Positions 7,723 through 15,650 of a DNA stretch of 64,000 bases are shown here, piece by piece. Position 1 is the first letter of the stretch, and the number at the start of each line of letters is the position of its first letter. The DNA lies in the NCBI RefSeq assembly GCF_002288525.1, contig NZ_CP023068.1, forward strand, positions 558,001 through 622,000, written 5' to 3'. A program made the position numbers and the translations under genes. Below the pieces are notes generated by a model that ran no database searches, was not told the origin of the DNA, and saw only the letters and a program-made list of their open reading frames with translations. Source of the DNA: Sinorhizobium sojae CCBAU 05684. Lineage in GTDB: Bacteria; Pseudomonadota; Alphaproteobacteria; Rhizobiales; Rhizobiaceae.

Positions 7723-10059
7723 ATGAACGTGATGCAGCCCATCGACCGCATCCGCGGCGGCGTCCACGAGAAGGAGCGGCACGAATCCGGCCGCAAGCAT
7801 GTCACGGGAACGGCCGAATATATCGACGACATCCCGGAGCCGGCCGGCACATTGCACGGCTATCTCGGACTGTCCGGGCGCGCACATGCGGAAATTCTGT
7901 CGATCGATTTCGAGGCCGTGAAGACCAGCCCCGGCGTCGTCGGCGTGCTGGCCGCGGGGGATATTCCCGGCGAGAACGACATCAGCCCCGCGCATAAGCA
8001 CGACGATCCGGTCTTCGCAACCGGTAAGGTCGAGTTCCACGGCCAGCCGATCTTCGCCGTTATCGCCACCACACGTGACGCAGCCAGGCGTGCAGCAGCA
8101 AAGGCCAGGATCGAATATCGCGATCTTCCGCACGTTACCGACGTGCTGGAGGCGGCGGCCGCGGATTATCCGCTGGTCGTCGATCCGCTGAAGCTCGAGC
8201 GGGGCGACATCGTTGCCGGTTTTGCCAGATCGCGGCATGTCGTCGAGGGCGAGATGCGGATCGGCGGCCAGGATCATTTCTATCTCGAAGGCCACATCTC
8301 CTTCGCCATCCCGGGCGAGGACGACGAGGTGACGGTCTTAGCCTCGACCCAGCATCCCAGCGAGACGCAGCACATGGTCGCGCAGGTGCTCGGCGTTCCG
8401 TCCAATGCGGTGACAGTCAATGTCCGTCGCATGGGGGGCGCCTTCGGCGGCAAGGAGACCCAGGCGAACCTCTTCGCCGCGGTCGCGGCGCTTGCGGCGA
8501 AGAAATTCGGCCGCGCCGTCAAGGTGCGCCCGGACCGCGACGACGACATGACGGCGACCGGCAAACGCCACGATTTCCATGTCGGCTACAAGATCGGTTT
8601 TGATGACGACGGCCGGATCGGGGCGGTGGACGCGGTCTTCGCTGCGCGCTGCGGCTTCTCGGCCGATCTCTCCGGGCCCGTGACCGACCGCGCGCTCTTC
8701 CACGCCGATAATTGCTATTTTTATCCGAACGTCCGGCTGCGCTCGCGGCCATTGAAGACCAATACGGTCTCGAATACCGCCTTTCGCGGCTTCGGCGGCC
8801 CGCAGGGCATGGTCTGCGGCGAGCGCATGATCGAGGACGTCGCCTATACTCTTGGCAAGGACCCACTCGAGATCCGCAAGCTCAACTTCTACGGCGGCGA
8901 GGGGCGCAATCTCACACCCTACCACCAGACCGTGGATGACAACATCATCGGCCGGATCATCGAAGAGCTGGAGGTCTCGGCCGACTACGCTTCCCGCCGG
9001 CAGGCCGTGCTTGCCTTCAACCGCGAGAGCCACGTCGTCAAGCGCGGCATTGCGCTGACGCCGGTGAAGTTCGGCATCTCCTTCACCAAGACAGAATACA
9101 ACCAGGCTGGCGCCCTGATCCATGTCTATACGGACGGGTCGATCCAACTGAACCATGGCGGCACGGAAATGGGGCAGGGGCTCTATACCAAGGTCGCCCA
9201 GCTCGTGGCCGACGAGTTCCAGGTCGATCTCGACCGGATCAAGGTAACGGCGACCTCGACCGGCAAGGTGCCGAACACCTCGGCGACCGCAGCCTCCTCC
9301 GGGTCCGACCTGAACGGAATGGCCGCCGCCAATGCGGCCCAGCAGATCAAGGCGCGCCTGGTGCGCTTTGCGTCGGAGCGCTACGGCGTCAGCGAAGCGG
9401 ACGTGGCGTTTGAGCCGAATACGATCCGAGTCGGTGCCGATCGCATTGCCTTTGTCGACTTCATCAAGTCTGCCTATGCGGCGCGCGTGCAGCTTTCGGC
9501 GGCCGGTTTCTACAAGACGCCGAAGATCCATTGGGATCGCTCGGAGGGGAGGGGCCGCCCGTTCTATTATTATGCCTATGGCGCCTCGTGCTCCGAGGTT
9601 AGTGTCGACACGCTGACCGGCGAATACCGGGTCGAGCGTACCGATATCATCCATGACGTCGGCCGGTCGCTCAATCCGGCGCTTGATCTCGGCCAGGTGG
9701 AAGGCGCCTTCGTCCAGGGTATGGGCTGGCTCACGACCGAGGAGCTCTGGTGGGACGCGCAGGGACGACTGCGCACCCATGCCCCCTCGACCTACAAGAT
9801 CCCGCTCGCCTCGGACCGGCCGCGCGTCTTCAACGTGCGTCTCGCCGAATGGTCGGTCAATCGCGAGGAGACGATCCGTCGCTCGAAGGCGGTCGGGGAA
9901 CCGCCCTTCATGCTGGGCATTTCCGTCCTCGAAGCGATATCCATGGCCGCGGCGAGTGTTGCGGGCTATCGTATTCCGCCGCGCATCGATGCGCCGGCGA
10001 CGCCGGAGCGGGTGCTGATGGCGATCGAGCGACTGCGCGCCGCTAAAACGAATGGATGA
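7723..10059 (+). CDS. xdhB: Xanthine dehydrogenase large (Mo) subunit XdhB
   Basis: A 778-residue molybdopterin subunit that hydroxylates hypoxanthine and xanthine to urate. The N-terminal a/b hammerhead domain begins RIRGGVHEKERHESG. The Mo-binding domains follow, with GGAFGGKE, the conserved FRGFGGPQG and the C-terminal GEPPFMLGISVLEA. That last segment carries the Glu that acts as base in this family. Start ATG at 7723 sits after AGGAGGTGGAGCG; the frame is open 44 codons further into xdhA but has no ribosome site there. The stop overlaps the xdhC start (ATGA). Confidence 0.95.
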   Translation: MNVMQPIDRIRGGVHEKERHESGRKHVTGTAEYIDDIPEPAGTLHGYLGLSGRAHAEILSIDFEAVKTSPGVVGVLAAGDIPGENDISPAHKHDDPVFATGKVEFHGQPIFAVIATTRDAARRAAAKARIEYRDLPHVTDVLEAAAADYPLVVDPLKLERGDIVAGFARSRHVVEGEMRIGGQDHFYLEGHISFAIPGEDDEVTVLASTQHPSETQHMVAQVLGVPSNAVTVNVRRMGGAFGGKETQANLFAAVAALAAKKFGRAVKVRPDRDDDMTATGKRHDFHVGYKIGFDDDGRIGAVDAVFAARCGFSADLSGPVTDRALFHADNCYFYPNVRLRSRPLKTNTVSNTAFRGFGGPQGMVCGERMIEDVAYTLGKDPLEIRKLNFYGGEGRNLTPYHQTVDDNIIGRIIEELEVSADYASRRQAVLAFNRESHVVKRGIALTPVKFGISFTKTEYNQAGALIHVYTDGSIQLNHGGTEMGQGLYTKVAQLVADEFQVDLDRIKVTATSTGKVPNTSATAASSGSDLNGMAAANAAQQIKARLVRFASERYGVSEADVAFEPNTIRVGADRIAFVDFIKSAYAARVQLSAAGFYKTPKIHWDRSEGRGRPFYYYAYGASCSEVSVDTLTGEYRVERTDIIHDVGRSLNPALDLGQVEGAFVQGMGWLTTEELWWDAQGRLRTHAPSTYKIPLASDRPRVFNVRLAEWSVNREETIRRSKAVGEPPFMLGISVLEAISMAAASVAGYRIPPRIDAPATPERVLMAIERLRAAKTNG

Positions 10060-10922
10060 TGGAGATGGCGACGAGGGAGGACATCCGGGATTTTCTCGCC
10101 CAGGAGGCGGCCTGCATCCTCGTCGAGGTGACGGGAGCGGCTGGCTCCACTCCGCGCGACACGGATGCCTGGATGCTCGTCTCTCCCGACCGGATCTTTG
10201 CCACGATCGGCGGCGGGCAATTGGAATATCTGGCGATCGACCACGCGCGAGAGCTGCTCAAGGGTGCTTCTGCCGAGGATCGGTTGGAAATACCCCTCGG
10301 CCCGGAAATCGGCCAGTGCTGCGGCGGCCGCGTAGCGCTCTCCTTTGCGGCCGTCGACGACGAAGCCCACAATAAGCTGGTCGAGCGCTGCGACGGCGAG
10401 CTGGCGCGTCGCCCTCACGTTTATGTTTTCGGCGCCGGCCATGTCGGCAATGCACTCGCCATCGCCCTGTCGCTTACGCCGGTCCGAACTCTGCTGGTCG
10501 ATACGCGCGAGCACGAGCTTGCAACGGTCGATGTGCCGGGCGTCGAAACCTGGCTCACGGCCATGCCGGAGACCATCGTTCGCGATGCACCGGCAGGTAG
10601 CGCCTTCGTCATCCTCACCCATGACCATGCGTTGGATTTCCTCATCGCCGCGGAGGCGCTCGCCCGCGGGGATGCCTCCTACGTTGGCATGATCGGCTCG
10701 AAAACGAAACGCGCAACCTTCAGAAACTGGCTCTCCCGTGAAATCGAGCGCCCTGAGCTTTTCGACCAACTCGTCTGCCCGATTGGCGGTGCGATGCTCA
10801 AGGACAAGCGGCCGGCGGTGATCGCGGCTCTTGCCACCGCCGAGGTTCTCACGGCAGTGCTCGCGCCCGAGCGGCCGAGGCACCGGTCGCTGAGAAAGTT
10901 CAAGTCGGAGGTCAGTTCCTAG
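10056..10922 (+). CDS. xdhC: Xanthine dehydrogenase accessory protein XdhC
   Basis: A 288-residue maturation factor that binds molybdenum cofactor and helps sulfurate and load it into XdhB. The N-terminal XdhC/CoxI domain has VTGAAGSTPRDTDAWML and IGGGQLE, and the C-terminal half has a Rossmann segment VYVFGAGHVGNALA and GMIGSKTKR. It overlaps xdhB by four bases. ATG codons at 10056, 10059 and 10065 are all possible starts, so the first few residues are uncertain. It closes the uraH-xdhABC unit; no clear terminator is visible after it. Confidence 0.93.
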   Translation: MMEMATREDIRDFLAQEAACILVEVTGAAGSTPRDTDAWMLVSPDRIFATIGGGQLEYLAIDHARELLKGASAEDRLEIPLGPEIGQCCGGRVALSFAAVDDEAHNKLVERCDGELARRPHVYVFGAGHVGNALAIALSLTPVRTLLVDTREHELATVDVPGVETWLTAMPETIVRDAPAGSAFVILTHDHALDFLIAAEALARGDASYVGMIGSKTKRATFRNWLSREIERPELFDQLVCPIGGAMLKDKRPAVIAALATAEVLTAVLAPERPRHRSLRKFKSEVSS

Positions 10923-11032
10923 CAGTGAATAACTGACGCCGGGCATCGAAAGACTGGTGTCGATTCTTGTCCTTCCTCTGGAAAAAACAGTTTGAGGATA
11001 GCCACCTGCAGTTGCTTCGGCTAGCGTGCGCA

Positions 11033-11136
11033 TTACAGCGCCGCGCGTCTTTTCAGACGCGCAAAGGTCGCTGTAACTATTTGAAGCTGCGCATCGAGCT
11101 TTCCGAATTTTGGGTGCGATTTTCGGCCAGATGCGC
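11033..11136. repeat. RIME-like double palindrome (type B)
   Basis: The first hairpin has arms TTACAGCG 11033-11040 and CGCTGTAA 11069-11076 around a CGCGTCT/AGACGCG inner stem. The second has arms GCGCATC 11089-11095 and GATGCGC 11130-11136. The whole unit recurs in reverse orientation at 56764-56862. It lies just before the sugar dehydrogenase gene, and the open frame upstream of that gene's start is read-through of this repeat. Confidence 0.8.
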
Positions 11137-11152
11137 CGGGTTAGGAGGACAC

Positions 11153-12463
11153 ATGGGGTTGTCAGACGTTTTCGGTCGACTGGTCGCACTGATCGGCGCC
11201 GCAGCAATCCTTTTGCGCCGCCAGGACGGTGATTCTCTCGAACCGGCCTATGGCGGCGAACCGAAAATCCCTGGAGCCAGGCCGCAGGGCATTCCGACCT
11301 TGAAGATGCCGACAGCCAAGGGATGGAGCGCGGAGCAAATGCCGGCTGCGGCGGCCGGGCTGAAGGTGAACGCATTCGCGGCCGGACTCAAGCATCCCCG
11401 GTGGATTCAAGCGTTGCCGAATGGCGATGTACTGGTGGCTGAGGCGCTGAGCGAGCCGGGGGGCATTAAATCTGCCTTCGACTACGCCATGTACAGCACG
11501 ATGAAGCGCGCCGCCGCAGTGGGCGCAAGTCCGAACCGCATCACGCTGTTGCGCGATGCGGATGGCGACGGCGTGGCCGAAACACGGTCGGTATTTCTCG
11601 ACGGACTCAATCAGCCGTTCGGCATGGCATTGCTCGGCGATACGTTGTATGTCGGCAATACGGACGGGGTGGTTGCGTTCCCGTATAATGCGGGCGACAC
11701 GCGTATCAGCGCGACCGGGCGAAAGCTGACGGACCTTAAGTCCGGCGGTCATTGGACGCGAAGCCTGCTTCCGAGTCGCGATGGACGAAAGCTCTTCATC
11801 GGCGTCGGTTCGCTCAGCAACATAGGCGAGCGCGGCATGGCGGCAGAGGAAGGACGGGCTGCTATCCACGAGCTTGACCTCGAGAGTGGTGATCGCCGGA
11901 TATTTGCCTCCGGCCTGCGCAACCCGGTGGGCATGGCGTGGGAGCCAAAGACAGGTGCACTCTGGACGGTGGTTAATGAGCGCGATGGCCTGGGCGACGA
12001 GACGCCTCCCGACTATCTGACATCAGTGCACGACGGCGGCTTCTATGGATGGCCCTATTGCTACTGGGGGCAGATCGTGGACGACCGGGTGCCGCAGGAC
12101 CCGGCAATGGTCGCAACCGCGATAACACCGGACTATGCCTTGGGCGGACACACTGCATCGCTCGGCCTTTGCTGGCTTCCCGCAGGCACTCTGCCCGGCT
12201 TCCCGGACGGCATGGTCATCGGGCAGCATGGTTCCTGGAACCGCAGCACGTTGAGCGGCTACAAGGTTGTCTTCGTGCCCTTTGCGAATGGTCGTCCGGC
12301 CGGACCGCCGCGCGACATTCTGACCGGTTTCCTTTCCCCTGACGAGCGGTCGTCCTATGGACGGCCGGTTGGAGTTGCCATCGGCCCCGACGGCTCGCTG
12401 TTGGTGGCGGACGATGTCGGCGATGTGGTCTGGCGCGTGACGGGCGAGGCGGAGCGCAGCTGA
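11153..12463 (+). CDS. PQQ-dependent sugar (sorbosone-type) dehydrogenase, exported
   Basis: A 436-residue six-bladed beta-propeller of the soluble glucose/L-sorbosone dehydrogenase type. The N-terminus is hydrophobic (residues 3-20) and acts as a signal or anchor. Family features include PRWIQALPNGDVLVAE, SGLRNPVGMAWEP, GFYGWPYCYWG and the C-terminal GPDGSLLVADDVGDVVWRV. It probably oxidises an aldose or sorbosone in the periplasm, with electrons going to the respiratory chain; the substrate is not predictable. Start ATG at 11153 has TAGGAGGA immediately upstream. No partner gene is adjacent. Confidence 0.83.
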   Translation: MGLSDVFGRLVALIGAAAILLRRQDGDSLEPAYGGEPKIPGARPQGIPTLKMPTAKGWSAEQMPAAAAGLKVNAFAAGLKHPRWIQALPNGDVLVAEALSEPGGIKSAFDYAMYSTMKRAAAVGASPNRITLLRDADGDGVAETRSVFLDGLNQPFGMALLGDTLYVGNTDGVVAFPYNAGDTRISATGRKLTDLKSGGHWTRSLLPSRDGRKLFIGVGSLSNIGERGMAAEEGRAAIHELDLESGDRRIFASGLRNPVGMAWEPKTGALWTVVNERDGLGDETPPDYLTSVHDGGFYGWPYCYWGQIVDDRVPQDPAMVATAITPDYALGGHTASLGLCWLPAGTLPGFPDGMVIGQHGSWNRSTLSGYKVVFVPFANGRPAGPPRDILTGFLSPDERSSYGRPVGVAIGPDGSLLVADDVGDVVWRVTGEAERS

Positions 12464-12619
12464 AGGGCGCAACGGGTGTTGCCTCCGCCGCAGGGGACAT
12501 GGCGTTTAAACGCACACTACCTAAAGGGCTGATCGCCCCATCACGAATGGCTCGAGATCTTCGAGTTGCATGTGAGCGCCTGCGTCGGCATTGTCCTCTT
12601 CTGGACTAAGGAGGATCCC

Positions 12620-12979
12620 ATGCCGAAGGTCGTTGGAATTGGTGGTGTGTTCTTCAAGGCGGCGGATCCGGCTTGGCTCGCCGAATGGTACGAGAAGCAT
12701 CTTGGAATTGACGACCTGCACAAATCCGTGTGGCAGCAAGAGGCAGGGACCACAATTTTTGGACCGTTCTCTGAGAATACCGACTATTTTGGACGAGCAG
12801 AACAGCAGTGGATGATCAACTTCCGCGTCGATGATCTCGATGGGCTCATGGCAAATCTGAGAGCAAGCGGGATCGCAGTGGAAACTCGCACCGAGTGGAA
12901 CTCGGAAGTCGGTCGCTTTGCCCGCATTCACGATCCCGAGGGCAATCCGGTCGAGCTCTGGGAGCCGACGAAGAAGTGA
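12620..12979 (+). CDS. VOC-family (glyoxalase/bleomycin-resistance-like) protein
   Basis: A 119-residue single vicinal-oxygen-chelate domain with the beta-alpha-beta-beta-beta repeat. Key segments are FKAADPAWLAEWYEKHLG at the start, INFRVDDLDGLMANLRASG in the middle and ARIHDPEGNPVELWEP near the end, where the Glu metal ligand sits. Members may be lyases, dioxygenases or binding proteins, so no substrate is assigned. Start ATG at 12620 follows AAGGAGG. It stands alone between the sugar dehydrogenase and a leftward hydrolase. The 155 bases before it hold only a 12-base palindrome at 12502-12513. Confidence 0.8.
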   Translation: MPKVVGIGGVFFKAADPAWLAEWYEKHLGIDDLHKSVWQQEAGTTIFGPFSENTDYFGRAEQQWMINFRVDDLDGLMANLRASGIAVETRTEWNSEVGRFARIHDPEGNPVELWEPTKK

Positions 12980-13160
12980 TAGCGAACGGCTCGCCTGCTC
13001 GGGTGGCGGCGCTGAGGTGATTTCGACGGGGCCGCATTTTGCAGATGTGACCCCTTGTGGCGCATTGATGCCGTTTCCGAAGGACGGCACAAACGGCAAA
13101 GTTCGGCCTGCACCATGACGCAACCGTTCCGCAATGTGCGTTCGCTTGGAAGCATGATTT

Positions 13161-13970
13161 TTACCTCACTCCCCCACCAACCGCAGCGATGGATTCGCGC
13201 AGTGCCCCGGCGAACTGGGGATGACTGTAGAGGTCGTTGTGGCCGGACTCGATCGTGATGTCGCTGCGTAGGTCGCGGGCGGCTTTGCGGACGGGCGCCG
13301 AGCGCGCCGCGGGAACAATCACATCGTTGTCGGCCGTGATGATGGCCGTCGGCACGTCGAGATCCCGCAAGGTTTCCGCCGTTCCCATGCGATGCCGCAG
13401 CAAAAGGCGCACCGGAAGCCAGGGATAGTGGTGTGCGGCAAGGTCCTCCAACGAGTCGAACGGCGTCACAAGGACGACGCCGCCCAGATGCCTGGTAGCG
13501 GCCAGGTCCACCGCAACTGCAGCACCGATGCTAAGGCCAACCGCAACGACGCCCGCTTCGGCCTCAGCGGCCACGTGATCGTATGCCTGCCGGGCATCGG
13601 CGAACAGGGCAACGGCTGAGGGGCGTCCGCTGCTCGGCCCATAGCCGCGGTAGTGCATCGCGGCTACCTCATACTCAGGGAGCAGCTGGTGCAGCATCAG
13701 GGCAAGCGCATCGGCGTTCCAGGCGTTTCCGCCGAAGGCCAGCACGAGCGGCCGTGGTTCAGCCCTCGGCCGCCGCGGCGGCAGGCGCACCAGAACGATG
13801 CGCTCGTTTTCCTCCGTCATCAGTTCGACATGGCGTGCCCCGGCTGGCAGGTCGGGTCCGAACGCAGCAAGGCCAGCCGGAAAGATCAGCCAAGTCTGAA
13901 AGAAATACACGACGGCCGCGACGAGCACATACAATCCTGCCAGCCCAACCATCAGTCTCAGGAGCCACAT
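13161..13970 (-). CDS. Membrane-anchored alpha/beta hydrolase (BEM46-like)
   Basis: A 269-residue hydrolase with an N-terminal membrane helix (about 6-26) and a soluble alpha/beta domain. The nucleophile elbow is GLSIG, the acid is probably in TADND and the base His in ESGHND. The sequence AMHYRGYGPSSGRPS is typical of the BEM46/ABHD13 subgroup, whose substrates are mostly unknown. The start is ATG at 13970 with GGAGGT seven bases before it; the open frame beyond it is not supported. It is monocistronic and leftward. Confidence 0.78.
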   Translation of the reverse strand: MWLLRLMVGLAGLYVLVAAVVYFFQTWLIFPAGLAAFGPDLPAGARHVELMTEENERIVLVRLPPRRPRAEPRPLVLAFGGNAWNADALALMLHQLLPEYEVAAMHYRGYGPSSGRPSAVALFADARQAYDHVAAEAEAGVVAVGLSIGAAVAVDLAATRHLGGVVLVTPFDSLEDLAAHHYPWLPVRLLLRHRMGTAETLRDLDVPTAIITADNDVIVPAARSAPVRKAARDLRSDITIESGHNDLYSHPQFAGALRESIAAVGGGVR

Positions 13971-14172
13971 TCGGGACCTCCGCCCAACGGTCGCGGTCTG
14001 GCAATGGAGCGGCAGACCCACGCCTGGGAACCTCCACGCATCCCACGATGTATGGGATGGGAATCTCCATGGGGCAATGGTTGTCAATCGCGATTCTGGT
14101 TCATCAAACCCAGCCCCCTCATGTCGGGCGCCAACGGAACGATCGGTGGTTCTGAACGTTTGGCTTTAGTGC

Positions 14173-14208
14173 GAAGTTGCGCGGCGGCTGCGCGACAACT
14201 TCTTGTCT
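14173..14208 (+). promoter_or_regulatory. Leader hairpin before thiolase gene
   Basis: GAAGTTGCGCG at 14173-14183 pairs with CGCGACAACTTC at 14191-14202 (11 bp, one bulged A). The loop is 7 bases and the stem is followed by TTGTCTTCTTC. The structure sits 33 bases before the thiolase start. It could be an attenuator, or a terminator for something upstream. The remaining bases 13971-14172 show no gene and should hold the divergent promoters. Confidence 0.45.
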
Positions 14209-14240
14209 TCTTCAGAAGCAAGCTATTGGGGAGCTAAGCG

Positions 14241-15650
14241 ATGGTCCGGCGGCCGAACTCCGCTGCAACGACGAAGGCGAAGAGCCCACGTCGAGCGGCG
14301 CCGGTCGCGACTGCCGAAAAGCCCCTCGCCAGAGGATCACAGTCCCCCGATCGCACCGCCGCCCGTTCTGGTCGGCGGGTCTATGTGGTTGACGGGGCAC
14401 GGACGCCTTTTCTTCGGGCTCGCAATAAGCCGGGGCCGTTCACGCCTGTCGATCTCGCCGTGCAGTGTGGCCGGCCACTTCTCATGCGCCAGGCTTTCCC
14501 TCCGGATGAATTCGACGCCGTCATACTCGGCTGCGTTAACGTAATCGCCGACGAGATGAACCCGGCGCGGATTGCCTCTCTCAGACTCGGCATGGGGCCG
14601 GCGATGACGGCTTTTACCGTGCAGATCAATTGCGGGTCTGGCATGCAGTCGATCGACATCGCCTTCCGGGCGATCGAAACCGGCAAGGCTGACCTCATTT
14701 TCGCCGGTGGAACGGAGGCGCTGTCCCATGCACCGCTGGTGTTTCGGCAGCAAGCGGTCGAATGGCTCGGCGGCTTTGCAACTGCGAAGACCCCTTGGGA
14801 AAAAGCCACTGCCGTGGCGGGCTTTAGACCGGAGATGGCGAAGCCTGTGGTCGGCCTCGAACGCGGGCTTACTGATCCGATCTCCGACCTCAATATGGGC
14901 CAAACAGCGGAAGTGGTCGGCCACCTGTTCGGCATTACGCGCGAGGCTGCCGACGCTTACGCCCTGGAAAGCCACCAACGCCTGGTGCGCGCGCAGAATA
15001 ATGGTTTCCTCGCGGGCGAGATTCTTCCTGCGATATCCCGTCACGGGTTGCTCTACGATCATGACGACGGCGTGCGGCAGGATACGTCGATGGACAAGCT
15101 CGCCAAGTTGGAGCCGGTTTTCGAAAAACCCTACGGAAATGTCACCGCCGGCAATTCTTCCCAGATCACCGACGGCGCCTGCTGGGTCGTCCTCGCATCG
15201 GAAGAGGCGATGAACAGGCACAAGCTTACGCCGCTCGCCCGCATCGTCGACAGCGAGTGGTCGGCGCTCGATCCCTCGATCATGGGGCTTGCCCCGACAT
15301 TGTGTTCGACTGAACTCATGAAACGCAGAGAGTTTTCCCGCGAGGATATTGATCTCTGGGAACTCAACGAAGCCTTCGCTGCGCAAGTGCTTGCCTGCCT
15401 TGCCGCCTGGGAGGACGAGCAATATTGCCGCGGCGTGCTCGGTCTCGACAGCGTCTTCGGCCGCATCGAACGCGACCGGCTCAACGTGGACGGAGGCGCG
15501 ATCAGTCTCGGACATCCCGTCGGCACGAGCGGAAACCGGCTCGTGCTTCATCTCATCAACGCGATGCGCCGGCTTGGGCTGAAGCGCGGCATAGCCACCG
15601 AATGCATCGGCGGTGGTCAAGGCGGCGCCATGCTCCTGGAGATTGCATGA
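14241..15650 (+). CDS. Acetyl-CoA C-acyltransferase (thiolase, FadI/FadA-like)
   Basis: A 469-residue thiolase that cleaves 3-ketoacyl-CoA with CoA. The active-site loop NCGSGMQS places the acylated nucleophile at Cys131. WELNEAFAAQ, the base region GHPVGTSGNR and CIGGGQGGA are all present. The first 45 residues are a basic, Ala/Arg/Ser-rich extension before the usual N-terminus RRVYVVDGARTPF; its role is unknown. Start ATG at 14241 has GGGGAG upstream. The stop overlaps the FadJ-like start (ATGATG), so the pair is coupled as a trifunctional-type complex. Confidence 0.9.
   Translation: MVRRPNSAATTKAKSPRRAAPVATAEKPLARGSQSPDRTAARSGRRVYVVDGARTPFLRARNKPGPFTPVDLAVQCGRPLLMRQAFPPDEFDAVILGCVNVIADEMNPARIASLRLGMGPAMTAFTVQINCGSGMQSIDIAFRAIETGKADLIFAGGTEALSHAPLVFRQQAVEWLGGFATAKTPWEKATAVAGFRPEMAKPVVGLERGLTDPISDLNMGQTAEVVGHLFGITREAADAYALESHQRLVRAQNNGFLAGEILPAISRHGLLYDHDDGVRQDTSMDKLAKLEPVFEKPYGNVTAGNSSQITDGACWVVLASEEAMNRHKLTPLARIVDSEWSALDPSIMGLAPTLCSTELMKRREFSREDIDLWELNEAFAAQVLACLAAWEDEQYCRGVLGLDSVFGRIERDRLNVDGGAISLGHPVGTSGNRLVLHLINAMRRLGLKRGIATECIGGGQGGAMLLEIA

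Noticed and set aside
8338..9780. 480-codon minus-strand frame opposite xdhB
   Set aside because: Antisense to a well-supported molybdenum subunit and without recognisable domains.
10967..11152. N-terminal extension of the sugar dehydrogenase
   Set aside because: It translates the repeat at 11033-11136; the start at 11153 has a near-perfect ribosome site.
12502..12513. GCGTTTAAACGC palindrome as a LacI-type operator
   Set aside because: Its centre is TA, not CG, and no regulator gene is adjacent. A 12-base palindrome alone is weak evidence.
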